The notes: generated by a model from the letters alone, not told the origin. A DNA stretch of 64,000 bases from Raineyella sp. W15-4 (GCF_033170155.1 NZ_CP137079.1:434001-498000); one strand, 5' to 3'; shown: positions 23,035 to 31,777, numbered from the stretch's first letter. Program-made: numbers and translations.

Positions 23035-23874
23035 ATGATCGCCGTGACCGGAGCCACAGGACGGCTCGGAGGCAGGATCGCCCGGCGGCTGGCCGATGCC
23101 GGGGTGGCGCAGCGGCTGCTGGTCCGTGACGTGCGCCGGGCGCCGGTGCTGCCCGGGGCCACCCCGGTGGTTGCACCGTACGGGGACGGGGCCGCGGTCC
23201 GCCGGGCCCTGCGGGGCATCGACACGGTGCTGATGATCTCCGCGACCGAGTCCGAGGACCGGCTGCAGCAACACCTGTCCTTCGTCGCGGCGGCCCGCGC
23301 CGCCGGGGTGGCGCACATCGTCTACACCTCGTTCTTCGGCGCCGGGCCGGAGGCGACCTTCCGGCTGGCCCGGACACACTGGCAGACCGAGCAGGCGCTG
23401 CGCGGCGCCGGCCCGGCCTGGACCTTCCTGCGCGACTGCCTCTACGCCGACTTCCTCCCCGGCCTGGTCGAGGACGAGTCGACCGGCGGGGTGATCCGCG
23501 GGCCGGCCGGCAGCGGCCGGGTCGCCGCCGTGGCCCAGGACGACATCGCCGACGTGGCCACCGCGGTGCTGCTGCGGCCGGCCGCCCATGCCGGCAGAAC
23601 GTACGACCTGACCGGGCCGGAGGCGCTCGGGCTGGCCGACATCGCCCGGATCCTCTCCGCGGCGCAGGGCCGTCCGATCCGCTACCAGGAGGAGGACGTC
23701 CAGCAGGCGTACGCCTCGCGGTCCCGTTACGGGGCGCCGGACTGGCAGGTCGAGGCGTGGGTCTCGACGTACGAGGCGATCGCCAACGGTGAGATGGGCC
23801 CGCCGTCCGGCGACGTGGCGGCGGTGCTCGGCCGGCCGGCGGTGCCCGTGGCGGCCCTCTTCCCGCACCGCTGA
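23035..23874 (+). CDS. NmrA-like / atypical SDR NAD(P)-binding protein
   Basis: 279 residues, Rossmann protein beginning MIAVTGATGRLGGRIAR (dinucleotide motif TGATGxxG) with FVAAARAAGVAHIVYTSFFG and TFLRDCLYADFLP further on. It matches the NmrA/QorB-like (quinone oxidoreductase 2-type) group, which lacks the SDR YxxxK triad. Probably binds NADPH and either reduces quinones or senses redox state. Ordinary composition; no functional clue from neighbours. Confidence 0.85.
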   Translation: MIAVTGATGRLGGRIARRLADAGVAQRLLVRDVRRAPVLPGATPVVAPYGDGAAVRRALRGIDTVLMISATESEDRLQQHLSFVAAARAAGVAHIVYTSFFGAGPEATFRLARTHWQTEQALRGAGPAWTFLRDCLYADFLPGLVEDESTGGVIRGPAGSGRVAAVAQDDIADVATAVLLRPAAHAGRTYDLTGPEALGLADIARILSAAQGRPIRYQEEDVQQAYASRSRYGAPDWQVEAWVSTYEAIANGEMGPPSGDVAAVLGRPAVPVAALFPHR

Positions 23875-23932
23875 GGCCTCGATGTCGGCGGTCTGTGCTT
23901 GACTGGTCGGCATTCGAACGACAGGAGAAGCC

Positions 23933-24751
23933 ATGATCCGGTTCGACCACGTCCACAAGCGCTTCGCCGACGGCACCGTCGCGGTCGAGGACTTCTCCCT
24001 CGAGGTGCCCTCGCACCGGGTCGGGGTGCTGCTCGGCTCCTCCGGCTGCGGAAAGACGACGCTGCTGCGGATGGTCAACCGGATGGTCGACCCGACCAGT
24101 GGGAGTGTGTGGATCGACGACGACAACGTCGCCGACCTGGACCCGGTGGCGCTGCGTCGGCGGATCGGCTATGTGATGCAGAGCGCCGGCCTGCTGCCGC
24201 ATCGTACGGTGGCCGACAATGTGGCCACCGTGCCGCTGCTGGCCGGCGTCGACCGCCGGACGGCCCACCGGCGGGCCCGGGAACTCCTCGAGTTGGTCGG
24301 TCTGGACGCCGGCACCCTGGCCCGTCGCTACCCCTCGCAGCTGTCCGGTGGGCAGCGCCAGCGGGTCGGGGTGGCCCGGGCGCTCGCCTCCGACCCCAAC
24401 ATCCTGTTGATGGACGAGCCCTTCGGCGCGGTCGATCCCGTCGTCCGCGCCGATCTGCAGCGTGAGCTGCAGCGGATCCAGGCCGACCTGGGCAAGACCA
24501 TCGTCTTCGTCACCCACGACGTGGACGAGGCCTTCCTGCTCGGCGACGAGATCCTCGTGCTGCGCACCGGCGCCCGGGTCGCCCAGGCGGGCACCGCCGA
24601 GCAGATCATGGCCCGCCCGGCCGACCCGTTCGTCGCCGAGTTCATCGGCGGAGCCCGGCGCCGGCTGCACACCGAGCCCCGCGACGGCGCGCTCGCCGTG
24701 ATCGACGCCGACGGCCGGCTGACCGGCTACGCCGAACGGTGGGCGGACTGA
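23933..24751 (+). CDS. Osmoprotectant ABC transporter, ATP-binding subunit
   Basis: 272 residues. Walker A GSSGCGKTT (about 36-44), Q-loop YVMQSAGLLPHRTV, signature LSGGQRQRVGVARAL, Walker B ILLMDEPF, switch THDVDEA. It has the short C-terminal part of the OpuCA/OsmV group rather than a full CBS pair. It is first in a four-gene set with two permeases and a binding protein that takes up quaternary amines such as glycine betaine, choline or carnitine. AGGAG lies six to seven bases before the ATG. Confidence 0.94.
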   Translation: MIRFDHVHKRFADGTVAVEDFSLEVPSHRVGVLLGSSGCGKTTLLRMVNRMVDPTSGSVWIDDDNVADLDPVALRRRIGYVMQSAGLLPHRTVADNVATVPLLAGVDRRTAHRRARELLELVGLDAGTLARRYPSQLSGGQRQRVGVARALASDPNILLMDEPFGAVDPVVRADLQRELQRIQADLGKTIVFVTHDVDEAFLLGDEILVLRTGARVAQAGTAEQIMARPADPFVAEFIGGARRRLHTEPRDGALAVIDADGRLTGYAERWAD

Positions 24752-25410
24752 TGCGCTGGGCCCTCGCCAATGCCGGCCAGATCTGGTCGCTCGCGGTCAA
24801 CCATGTGGTGATCGCGGTGCCGCCGATCATCCTGTCGCTGCTGCTGTCCGTCCCGCTCGGCTGGTGGGCGCACCGGCACCCCGCGGTCCGCCGGGTGCTG
24901 CTGGCCGGCAGCGGGTTCCTCTACGCCTTGCCGTCGCTGCCGTTGTTCGTGATCCTGCCGGTGCTGCTCGGCACCCGGATCCTCGACCCGGTCAATGTGG
25001 TGGTGGCGCTCACCCTCTACGGCATCGCGCTGATGGTGCGAACGGCGGCCGAGGCCTTCGACGCGGTCGACGGGACGGTCCGGGAGAGCGCCGTCGCGGT
25101 GGGCCACAGCCCGACCCAGCGGTTCTGGCGGGTCGACCTGCCGCTTGCCGGGCCGCCGTTGCTCGCCGGTCTGCGGGTGGTCAGCGCCTCGACGTTGTCG
25201 CTGGTCTCGGTCGGCGCGCTGATCGGGGTGCAGTCGCTGGGCTACTTCTTCACCGACGGGTACACCCGCAGCTTCGTCACCGAGATCGCCGTCGGGATCA
25301 TCGGCACCGTGCTGCTCGCCGTGGTCTTCGACGTCCTCCTCGTCCTCGGCGGCCGGGTCCTGCTGCCCTGGGTGCGGGCCACCGACACCCGGACGGGGGC
25401 GTCCGGATGA
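24751..25410 (+). CDS. Osmoprotectant ABC transporter permease (first)
   Basis: 219 residues, five to six membrane helices, with the BPD-transporter loop EAFDAVDGTVRESAVAVGHS that contacts the ATPase (EAA-type motif). OpuCB/ProW-like. The ATG shares its A with the TGA stop of the ATPase gene (TGATG), so translation is coupled; GTG 24739 would be a longer alternative. Confidence 0.92.
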   Translation: MRWALANAGQIWSLAVNHVVIAVPPIILSLLLSVPLGWWAHRHPAVRRVLLAGSGFLYALPSLPLFVILPVLLGTRILDPVNVVVALTLYGIALMVRTAAEAFDAVDGTVRESAVAVGHSPTQRFWRVDLPLAGPPLLAGLRVVSASTLSLVSVGALIGVQSLGYFFTDGYTRSFVTEIAVGIIGTVLLAVVFDVLLVLGGRVLLPWVRATDTRTGASG

Positions 25411-26096
25411 GCTTCGTCCTCGCCGCGCTGGCCTGGATCGCCGATCCGGCCCATTGGCCCGGTCCCGGCGGGATCGGCACCCGGCTCACCCAGCACCTGT
25501 GGTACTCGGTGCTGGCGGTGCTGCTCGCCGGTGTCATCGCGCTGCCGCTCGGGCTGTGGATCGGCCACACCGGACGTGGCCGGGGAGTGGCCATCGGCAT
25601 CTCCGGCGCGCTGCGCGCGCTGCCGTCGCTGGGCCTGCTGACCTTCCTGGCAGTGGCGCTCGGGGTCGGCATCGACGGAGCACTGCTGCCATCGACGATC
25701 GTGCTGGCCGTGCTCGCCGTCCCGCCGATCCTGGCCGGGGCGTACGCCGGGGTCGAGGCGATCGACCCGGACGTGGTCGACGGCGCCCGTGCCGTCGGGA
25801 TGAGTGAGCGCCAGATCGTCACCGGGGTGGAGATGCCGCTGGCCGCCCCGATGATCCTCGGTGGCTTCCGGTCGGCGACGCTGCAGGTCATCGCCACCGC
25901 GACGATCGCCGCCTACCTCGGGCTGGGGGGCCTGGGCCGGCTGATCCTGGACGGCCTGCCGGTCCGCGACTACTCGAGGATGCTCGCCGGCGCCGTGCTG
26001 GTGACCGTGCTCGCGCTGCTGGTCGACGGCCTGCTCACCCTGCTCCAGCGGCGTCTGACGACCGCCGGCGTCCGCGCCTCGATCGGCGCGGACTGA
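25407..26096 (+). CDS. Osmoprotectant ABC transporter permease (second)
   Basis: 229 residues, OpuCD-like; EAA-type loop EAIDPDVVDGARAVGMSERQ. Membrane helices span about 25-45, 55-75, 85-105, 140-165 and 190-212. ATGA overlap with the first permease. Its stop codon is part of the first copy of a 21-base tandem repeat that fills the gap to the binding-protein gene. Confidence 0.92.
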   Translation: MSFVLAALAWIADPAHWPGPGGIGTRLTQHLWYSVLAVLLAGVIALPLGLWIGHTGRGRGVAIGISGALRALPSLGLLTFLAVALGVGIDGALLPSTIVLAVLAVPPILAGAYAGVEAIDPDVVDGARAVGMSERQIVTGVEMPLAAPMILGGFRSATLQVIATATIAAYLGLGGLGRLILDGLPVRDYSRMLAGAVLVTVLALLVDGLLTLLQRRLTTAGVRASIGAD

Positions 26097-26154
26097 GATG
26101 AAACCCACTCGCACTGAGATGAAACCCACTCGCACGAACTGAGATGAACCCACC
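26094..26154 (+). repeat. 21-base tandem repeat between permease and binding-protein genes
   Basis: TGAGATGAAACCCACTCGCAC occurs at 26094 and 26115, and a partial third copy (TGAGATGAACCCACC) at 26140. Because the unit is 21 bases it also encodes a tiny in-frame ORF at 26098-26142 (MKPTRTE then MKPTRTN, 14 residues). Confidence 0.8.
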
Positions 26155-26166
26155 GGAAGGAACACC

Positions 26167-27090
26167 ATGAACCGCCGACCCGTACGCCTCCTGGCACTGG
26201 CCGCGGCGCTGATCCTGGCCCTGGCCGGGTGCGCCACCTCCAACCCCACCTCCGGCGCCCCGGCCTCCTCGGCCGCCGGCACCGTCCGCATCGGCTCGGC
26301 GAACTTCCCCGAGTCCGAGATCATCGCCGAGATCTACGCCCAGGCCCTGGAGGCCAAGGGCATCAAGGCCGAGCGCCACATGCAGATCGGCGCCCGGGAC
26401 ATCTACATCGGCGCGCTCAAGGACGGCTCGATCGACCTGGTGCCGGAGTACACCGGCAACCTGCTGCAGTACTTCGACCCGAAGACCACCGCAACCACCC
26501 CCGACGAGGTCGACAAGGCGCTCACCGCGGCCACCCCCGCCGGCTTCACCGTGCTGACCCCGGCGCCCGCCGAGGACAAGGACTCCTACAACGTCACCAA
26601 GGAGTTCTCCGACAAGTTCCACATCACCTCGCTGGCCGACCTGGCCGGCTATCAGGGCACCCTCAAGGTGGGCGGCAACCCGGAGCTGGCCGAGCGCCCG
26701 TACGGCCCCAAGGGCCTCACCTCGGTCTACGGGGTGCCGGCCGACCGGCTCAGCTTCGTGGCCATCTCCGACGGTGGCGGCCCGCTGACCGTCAAGGCGC
26801 TGCAGGACGGCCAGGTCGACCTGGCCGACATCTACACCACCACGCCGGCGATCAAGGACAACGGGTTCGTCACCCTGGCCGACCCGAAGAACCTGATCAT
26901 GCCGCAGAACGTCGTCCCGCTGATCAGCGCCACGGCGGGCACCGCGACGGTCACCGACACCCTCAACAAGGTCTCCGCGGCCCTCACCACCGACGGCCTG
27001 TTGGCCCTGAACGCCCGCAACCAGGGCACCGAGAAGGCCTCCCCGGCCCAGGTGGCGAAGGACTGGCTGAAGCAGAAGAACCTGGTCTGA
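26167..27090 (+). CDS. Osmoprotectant ABC transporter, substrate-binding lipoprotein
   Basis: 307 residues. Signal peptide with lipobox LALAGC (Cys about 23), then TVRIGSANFPESEIIAEIYA, LVPEYTGNLLQYF and YGPKGLTSVYGVP, typical of OpuCC/OsmX type II binding proteins for quaternary amines. Anchored to the outer face of the membrane and feeds the two permeases upstream. GGAAGGA lies before the ATG. Followed by a strong hairpin shared with the convergent pirin gene. Confidence 0.94.
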   Translation: MNRRPVRLLALAAALILALAGCATSNPTSGAPASSAAGTVRIGSANFPESEIIAEIYAQALEAKGIKAERHMQIGARDIYIGALKDGSIDLVPEYTGNLLQYFDPKTTATTPDEVDKALTAATPAGFTVLTPAPAEDKDSYNVTKEFSDKFHITSLADLAGYQGTLKVGGNPELAERPYGPKGLTSVYGVPADRLSFVAISDGGGPLTVKALQDGQVDLADIYTTTPAIKDNGFVTLADPKNLIMPQNVVPLISATAGTATVTDTLNKVSAALTTDGLLALNARNQGTEKASPAQVAKDWLKQKNLV

Positions 27091-27096
27091 CCGCGC

Positions 27097-27135
27097 CCCG
27101 GCACAGCGCCCCGCGACCGGGGTCGCTGTGCCGGG
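27097..27135. terminator. Bidirectional terminator between ABC operon and pirin gene
   Basis: Perfect 12-base stem CCCGGCACAGCG / CGCTGTGCCGGG around an inner GC-rich loop. No T tract on the plus side, so termination efficiency is uncertain. Confidence 0.7.
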
Positions 27136-27145
27136 TCCGGCTGGG

Positions 27146-28123
27146 TCAGTGGCCCCGGCCGTGGTAGGGGCGCAGGCCGTCGACCGGCACCTGGCCCAGC
27201 CGACCGTGCTGGAAGTCCTCGAAGGCCGCCATGATCTCCGCCCGGGTGTTCATCACGAACGGGCCGTACTGCACCACCGGGTCACCGATCGGCCGGCCGC
27301 CGAGCAGCAGCACCTCCAGGGCCGGCTCCTTGCCGGACTGGACGGCGTCGGCGGCGATCGTCAGCCGGTCGCCGGCGCCCATCACCGCGAGCTGGCCCTT
27401 GTGCACCGGCCGGGCGTCGCCGCCGACCGTGCCGCGACCGGCCAGGACGTACACCAGGCTGTTGAAGTCCTTGCGCCACGGCAGCGACAGCCGCTCACCC
27501 GGGGTGACGGTGGCGTGCGCCATGGTGATCGGGCTGTGTGTGGAGCCCGGGCCGGCGTGGCCGTCGATCTCCCCGGCGATCACCCGGACCAGCGCGCCGG
27601 CGTCGGCGGAAGCGAGCAGGCCCACCCGACCACCATCGAGGCTCTGGTAGCGCGGGGCGATCATCTTGTCCCTGGCCGGCAGGTTGACCCACAGCTGGAT
27701 GCCGTGGAACAGGCCACCGGCGTCGACCAGCTCGGCCGGCGGGGTCTCGATGTGCAGGACGCCGCTGCCGGCGGTCATCCACTGGGTGGCGCCGTCGAAG
27801 ATCATCCCGCCCCCGCCCTGCGAGTCCTGGTGCTGGAATCGGCCGTCGAGCATGTACGTCACGGTCTCGAAGCCGCGATGCGGGTGCCAGTCGGTGCCCC
27901 GGGCTTCCCCGGGGGCGTACTCGACCTCGCCCATCTGGTCCATGTGGACGAACGGGTCGAGCAGCTCGAGCGGGACGCCGGCGAAGGCGCGGCGGACCGG
28001 GAAGCCCTCGCCCTCGAACGAGCTCGGCGCGGTCGTCACGGTCCGCGCGGCGCGCTCGGTCTCCTCCGGACGGGCGGCGGTGAGGCGCGGCAGGGTCAGG
28101 GTGTCGGCGGTCACGGCAGGCAT
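27146..28123 (-). CDS. Pirin-family cupin protein
   Basis: 325 residues, bicupin. Metal-binding signature in DPFVHMDQMGEVEY and GTDWHPHRGFETVTYMLDG, plus the conserved FQHQDSQGG and MTAGSGVLHIE. Some pirins are quercetinases and others redox-sensing co-regulators; which applies here is unknown. GTG/ATG options extend to 28186, but ATG 28123 has GAGGAGA six bases upstream. Confidence 0.93.
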   Translation of the reverse strand: MPAVTADTLTLPRLTAARPEETERAARTVTTAPSSFEGEGFPVRRAFAGVPLELLDPFVHMDQMGEVEYAPGEARGTDWHPHRGFETVTYMLDGRFQHQDSQGGGGMIFDGATQWMTAGSGVLHIETPPAELVDAGGLFHGIQLWVNLPARDKMIAPRYQSLDGGRVGLLASADAGALVRVIAGEIDGHAGPGSTHSPITMAHATVTPGERLSLPWRKDFNSLVYVLAGRGTVGGDARPVHKGQLAVMGAGDRLTIAADAVQSGKEPALEVLLLGGRPIGDPVVQYGPFVMNTRAEIMAAFEDFQHGRLGQVPVDGLRPYHGRGH

Positions 28124-28265
28124 GATCTCTCCTCGGATATGACCCACGGGGTGTCGGATGCCCACGCGGTGGTGATGACTCTCCAAACAGTTGACAGATC
28201 AATCATATTCCCGGAGGGGTGGGAGCGGAAGACCCGTGCCGGTGACGGGTGTCGGCGGGGCCGGG

Positions 28266-28271
28266 TAGCGT
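28266..28271 (+). promoter_or_regulatory. -10 box of leaderless SDR-like gene
   Basis: TAGCGT, six bases before the ATG at 28278. Confidence 0.5.
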
Positions 28272-28277
28272 GAGGCC

Positions 28278-28925
28278 ATGGCGACGATCGTGATCATCGG
28301 CGGACATGGCAAGGTGGCGCTGCGGCTGGCCCCGCTGCTCGTGGCCCAGGGGCATCGGGTGCGCTCGTGGGTGCGCCACGAGGCCCAGTTCGACGACATC
28401 CGGGCGACGGGCGCCGAGGCGGTGCTGGCGGATGCGGAGACGATGGATGCTGCCGCGATGGCCACGGCGCTGACCGGTGCCGACGCGGTGGTCTGGTCCG
28501 CGGGTGCCGGCGGCGGCAACCCGGCCCGGACGTACGCGGTGGACCGCGACGCGGCGATCCGGTCGATGCGGGCCGCCGAGCAGGCCGGTGTCCGGCGCTA
28601 CGTGATGGTGTCCTGGGCCGGGTCGGTGCCCGACCTCGGAGTCCCGGCCGACAGCTCCTTCTTCCCGTACGCCGACGCCAAGCTCGCCGCGGACGACGCG
28701 CTGCGCGGCAGCGCGCTGGACTGGACGATCCTCGGCCCCGGCACGCTCACCCTCGACGAGCCCACCGGTCGGATCGAGGCCGGCGTGGGCTCCGGCCGGC
28801 CCACCTCGCGGGGGAACGTGGCGCTGGCGGTCCGCGAGGCGCTGGCCCAGCCGGCGACGATCGGGAAGTTCATCCCGTTCGCGGACGGCGAGGTGCCGAT
28901 CGCGGAGGCGTTCGCGGCGCTCTGA
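28278..28925 (+). CDS. NAD(P)H-binding SDR-like protein (YwnB/YhfK type)
   Basis: 215 residues. MATIVIIGGHGKVALRLAP is an NAD(P)-binding GxxGxxG-type motif, and RRYVMVSWAGS, YADAKLAADDALRGS and WTILGPGTLT follow the atypical SDR pattern of YhfK/YwnB proteins. Cytosolic; the substrate is unknown. It lies upstream of menB, but menB has its own promoter box. Confidence 0.87.
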   Translation: MATIVIIGGHGKVALRLAPLLVAQGHRVRSWVRHEAQFDDIRATGAEAVLADAETMDAAAMATALTGADAVVWSAGAGGGNPARTYAVDRDAAIRSMRAAEQAGVRRYVMVSWAGSVPDLGVPADSSFFPYADAKLAADDALRGSALDWTILGPGTLTLDEPTGRIEAGVGSGRPTSRGNVALAVREALAQPATIGKFIPFADGEVPIAEAFAAL

Positions 28926-28965
28926 GGGCCGCCGGGCGGTGTCGGGACAGGGGCGGTGTCGGGAC

Positions 28966-28971
28966 TAGGTT
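28966..28971 (+). promoter_or_regulatory. -10 box of leaderless menB mRNA
   Basis: TAGGTT, seven bases before the ATG at 28979. It lies at the end of a short tandem repeat (GGCGGTGTCGGGAC twice, 28935-28966). Confidence 0.5.
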
Positions 28972-28978
28972 GGGGCCC

Positions 28979-29878
28979 ATGACGCAATCGTGGGATCCCG
29001 CACTGTGGGAGCCGGTGCCCGGCTTCGAGGACTTCACCGACATCACCTACCACCGGGCCACGGACGTGCCCGCGGTGCGGATCGCCTTCGATCGCCCGGA
29101 GGTGCGCAACGCCTTCCGGCCGCAGACCGTCGACGAGCTCTACCGGGCCCTCGACCACGCCCGGATGAGCTCGGACATCGGCTGCGTGCTGCTGACCGGC
29201 AACGGCCCCTCGCCCAAGGACGGCGGCTGGGCCTTCTGCTCCGGCGGTGACCAGCGGATCCGCGGCAAGGCCGGCTACCAGTACGCCGAGGGGGAGACCG
29301 CCGAGACGGTCGATCCGGCCAAGCTCGGCCGGCTGCACATCCTCGAGGTGCAACGGCTGATCCGGTTCATGCCCAAGGTCGTCATCGCCCTGGTCAACGG
29401 CTGGGCCGCCGGCGGCGGCCACTCCCTGCACGTGGTCTGTGACCTGACCCTGGCCAGCCGCGAGCATGCCCGGTTCAAGCAGACCGACGCCGACGTCGGC
29501 TCCTTCGACGGTGGCTTCGGGTCGGCCTATCTGGCCCGTCAGGTGGGCCAGAAGGTGGCCCGGGAGATCTTCTTCCTGGGCGAGACGTACGACGCCCAAC
29601 GGGCGTACGAGATGGGCACCGTGAACAAGGTCGTCGACCACGACCGGCTGGAGCTCGAGGGTCTGGAGTGGGCGAAGAAGATCTGCGGCAAGTCGCCGAC
29701 GGCCCAGCGGATGCTGAAGTTCGCTTTCAACGCCATCGATGACGGCATGGTCGGCCAGCAGATCTTCGCCGGCGAGACGACCCGGCTGGCGTACATGACC
29801 GACGAGGCGGTCGAGGGCCGGGACTCCTTCCTGGAGAAGCGCGATCCGGACTGGTCGGCTTTCCCGTACTACTACTGA
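28979..29878 (+). CDS. menB: 1,4-dihydroxy-2-naphthoyl-CoA synthase
   Basis: 299 residues, crotonase fold; ring closure of o-succinylbenzoyl-CoA in menaquinone synthesis. Seen: VRIAFDRPEVRNAFRPQTVD, the oxyanion-hole blocks AFCSGGDQRIRG and VNGWAAGGGHSLHVVCDLT, VGSFDGGFGSAYLARQVG with the active-site Asp, and the C-terminal PYYY helix end. ATG 28979 was chosen as the first codon of the conserved part. It is separate from any other men gene here. Confidence 0.95.
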   Translation: MTQSWDPALWEPVPGFEDFTDITYHRATDVPAVRIAFDRPEVRNAFRPQTVDELYRALDHARMSSDIGCVLLTGNGPSPKDGGWAFCSGGDQRIRGKAGYQYAEGETAETVDPAKLGRLHILEVQRLIRFMPKVVIALVNGWAAGGGHSLHVVCDLTLASREHARFKQTDADVGSFDGGFGSAYLARQVGQKVAREIFFLGETYDAQRAYEMGTVNKVVDHDRLELEGLEWAKKICGKSPTAQRMLKFAFNAIDDGMVGQQIFAGETTRLAYMTDEAVEGRDSFLEKRDPDWSAFPYYY

Positions 29879-29944
29879 GTGACCGGGCAACGCCGTCCCG
29901 CGGCACGGACCGGTCGGCGGAGTTGTCGCTCCGGCAGGTCCCGC

Positions 29945-29950
29945 TAGGGT
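29945..29950 (+). promoter_or_regulatory. -10 box of leaderless four-helix protein gene
   Basis: TAGGGT, seven bases before the ATG at 29958. Confidence 0.5.
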
Positions 29951-29957
29951 CGGTGGC

Positions 29958-30353
29958 ATGGCTGAGAGCTCCCCTTCCCCGTCCGTCCGGCGCCTGCAGG
30001 TCACGGCGGGTGTCACCGCCGTCCTGGCCCTGATCCAGCTCGTCCTGGGGCTGTTGATCGCCACCGGGATCGCCGGTCAGCTGCGCGCGGTCCACGGTGG
30101 CATCGGCTACCTGACCACGTTGAGCGCCGTCGTCGCGGCGGTGTTCGCGTGGCAGGTGGCGAAGCTGACCGGGGCGAAGGGCGTCTTCTTCCACGCCCTC
30201 TCGCTGCCGGTCCTGATGATCGTCCAGATCGGTCTGGCGGAGGTGCACCTGGAGATCGTCCACATCATCCTGGGTGTGCTGATCGTGGCCGGTGTGGTCG
30301 GACTGGTGCCGATGGCCGCGAAGCAGGCCGCCACGGTGCAGGCGCAGGCCTGA
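29958..30353 (+). CDS. Four-helix membrane protein with intramembrane histidines
   Basis: 131 residues, four membrane helices (about 14-34, 44-64, 75-95, 99-119). Histidines fall in or at helices: VHGGIGYL in helix 2, FFHALS, and EVHLEIVHIILG between helices 3 and 4. This layout is like small haem- or metal-binding membrane proteins, but no family is recognised with certainty. Convergent with a similar four-helix protein (30380-30820), and the two stops lie inside the same terminator hairpin. Confidence 0.7.
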   Translation: MAESSPSPSVRRLQVTAGVTAVLALIQLVLGLLIATGIAGQLRAVHGGIGYLTTLSAVVAAVFAWQVAKLTGAKGVFFHALSLPVLMIVQIGLAEVHLEIVHIILGVLIVAGVVGLVPMAAKQAATVQAQA

Positions 30354-30400
30354 CAGAGCCAGCCGGTCGGCCGTCTGGGTCAGCTGACCGGCTGGCTCTG
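30354..30400. terminator. Bidirectional terminator overlapping both gene ends
   Basis: Perfect 15-base stem CAGAGCCAGCCGGTC / GACCGGCTGGCTCTG with a 17-base loop. The left arm starts at the plus-strand gene's end; the right arm lies partly within the last codons of the minus-strand gene. Confidence 0.82.
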
Positions 30401-30820
30401 ACGACGGTGCTGGGGGTGGGCGGCGGCCTCCTGGGTCTTGTCCACTTCCCGGGCAGCCATCATGGCGAGCCCGGCCAGGACGAACGCGTTGATGCCGTGC
30501 AGCAGTCCGAGGTACGGCGTGACGAGGATGCCGCCGAGACCGAAGAGGACCTGGACCACCGCAGACGCCAGCGCGAGCCCCGCCCACAGCCGGGCCCGAC
30601 GGACGATCAGCGTGAGGACGAAGAGGACGAGGGCCGCGATCGGGATGACGTACATCCCGAGGATGCCGTGGAGCTGGGCGCCGAGCGGGAACGGCGACGG
30701 GACGCCCGGGTTGGCCTCCTGGAACTGGATGTCCTCGGCGACCCCCCAGACGGCGACGGCGGCCTGGACGACGACAAGCAGGGCGATGAGGCGAGCGAGG
30801 TACTTGATGGTGATGGTCAT
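30380..30820 (-). CDS. Four-helix membrane protein, Crp-site controlled
   Basis: 146 residues with four helices (about 7-27, 48-70, 75-97, 103-122). Conserved-looking histidines: GAQLHGILGMYVIP at helix 2 and GLLHGINAFVLAG at helix 4, the same HG pattern as in the convergent partner. A His-rich tail (AAAHPQHRRQ) follows. No family assigned with confidence; a DUF6220-like or haem-binding four-helix protein is possible. A perfect TGTGA-N6-TCACA site lies 42-57 bases before the ATG, so cAMP/Crp-type control is likely. Confidence 0.7.
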   Translation of the reverse strand: MTITIKYLARLIALLVVVQAAVAVWGVAEDIQFQEANPGVPSPFPLGAQLHGILGMYVIPIAALVLFVLTLIVRRARLWAGLALASAVVQVLFGLGGILVTPYLGLLHGINAFVLAGLAMMAAREVDKTQEAAAHPQHRRQSQPVS

Positions 30821-30861
30821 GACGTCCCCCTTGAGGACAGGATCGACCTGTCACAGCTACA

Positions 30862-30877
30862 TGTGACCTTGATCACA
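30862..30877. promoter_or_regulatory. CRP/GlxR-type operator
   Basis: TGTGA-CCTTGA-TCACA, perfect consensus, immediately preceded by TCACAGCTACA so that the half-site also occurs in inverted order. Centre about 50 bases before the start at 30820. Confidence 0.62.
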
Positions 30878-30984
30878 TTCTGGCCTACTGAGGGCCGTCA
30901 GAAGGTGACGATTCGGTCTCGATCGGGCCGATCCCGACCGAACCGTTCGTGGTCGGGCCGTGTGGGACACCGCGACCCGTCGGG

Positions 30985-31626
30985 TCAGTTCGCCAGTCCG
31001 TAGAGCCGGTCGCCGGCGTCCCCCAGCCCGGGCACGATGTAGCCGTGCTCGTTGAGCCGCTCGTCCACGGCGGCGACGACCAGGTGACAGGGCACCCCCA
31101 GTCCGGCGGTGACCGTACGGATGTGCTCGACGCCCTCGGGGGCAGCGAGCAGACAGATCGCCGTGACGTGGTCGGCGCCCCGATTCGCCAGGAACTGGAT
31201 GGTCCCGGCCAACGAGCCGCCGGTCGCCAACATCGGGTCCAGCACGTAGCACTGCCGCCCGGACAGGTCCCCGGGGAGCCGCTCGGCGTACGTGACGGGT
31301 TGCAGTGTCTCCTCGTTGCGGGCCATCCCGACGAAGCCGACCTCGGCGGTGGGCAGCAGCCGGGTCATCCCGCCCAGCATCCCCAGCCCGGCGCGCAGGA
31401 TCGGCACCACCAGCGGGCGGGGGGCGGAGAGCCGGACGCCCTGTGCCGCGCGGATCGGGGTCTGCACGGTGCAGGCCTCGACCCGTACGTTGCGGGTCGC
31501 CTCGTACGCCAGCAGGGTCACCAGCTCGTCGGTGAGCTGGCGGAAGACCGGCGAGGCCGTCGAGGAGTCGCGCAGCAGGGTCAGTTTGTGTGCCACCAGG
31601 GGATGATCGACCACATGAAGTTCCAC
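30985..31626 (-). CDS. upp: Uracil phosphoribosyltransferase
   Basis: 213 residues, the normal size. Converts uracil and PRPP to UMP. Seen: [19 protein letters not shown] at the start, [20 protein letters not shown], and the PRPP loop [16 protein letters not shown]. The frame is open further upstream, but GTG 31626 (preceded by AAGGG) begins the conserved N-terminus. Divergent from the TadA-associated gene. Confidence 0.96.
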   Translation of the reverse strand: MELHVVDHPLVAHKLTLLRDSSTASPVFRQLTDELVTLLAYEATRNVRVEACTVQTPIRAAQGVRLSAPRPLVVPILRAGLGMLGGMTRLLPTAEVGFVGMARNEETLQPVTYAERLPGDLSGRQCYVLDPMLATGGSLAGTIQFLANRGADHVTAICLLAAPEGVEHIRTVTAGLGVPCHLVVAAVDERLNEHGYIVPGLGDAGDRLYGLAN

Positions 31627-31746
31627 GCCCTTCAGGGTGTCACATCGGGGCCGGGCCGGGTCGGCCGGCCCCGGGTCGGTCGGGGGCGGAGTGCGGCCGG
31701 AGCCGGCCCGCGTCCGACTGTCGCCGTTGCTGGATCTCTGAGAGCA

Positions 31747-31772
31747 TAGGGTGGCCATGGGCGATCAGGAGG
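31747..31772 (+). promoter_or_regulatory. -10 box and Shine-Dalgarno of TadA-associated gene
   Basis: TAGGGT at 31747-31752 and AGGAGG at 31767-31772, five bases before GTG 31778. This supports the GTG start over the in-frame ATG at 31757. Confidence 0.5.
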
Positions 31773-31777
31773 TTGGC

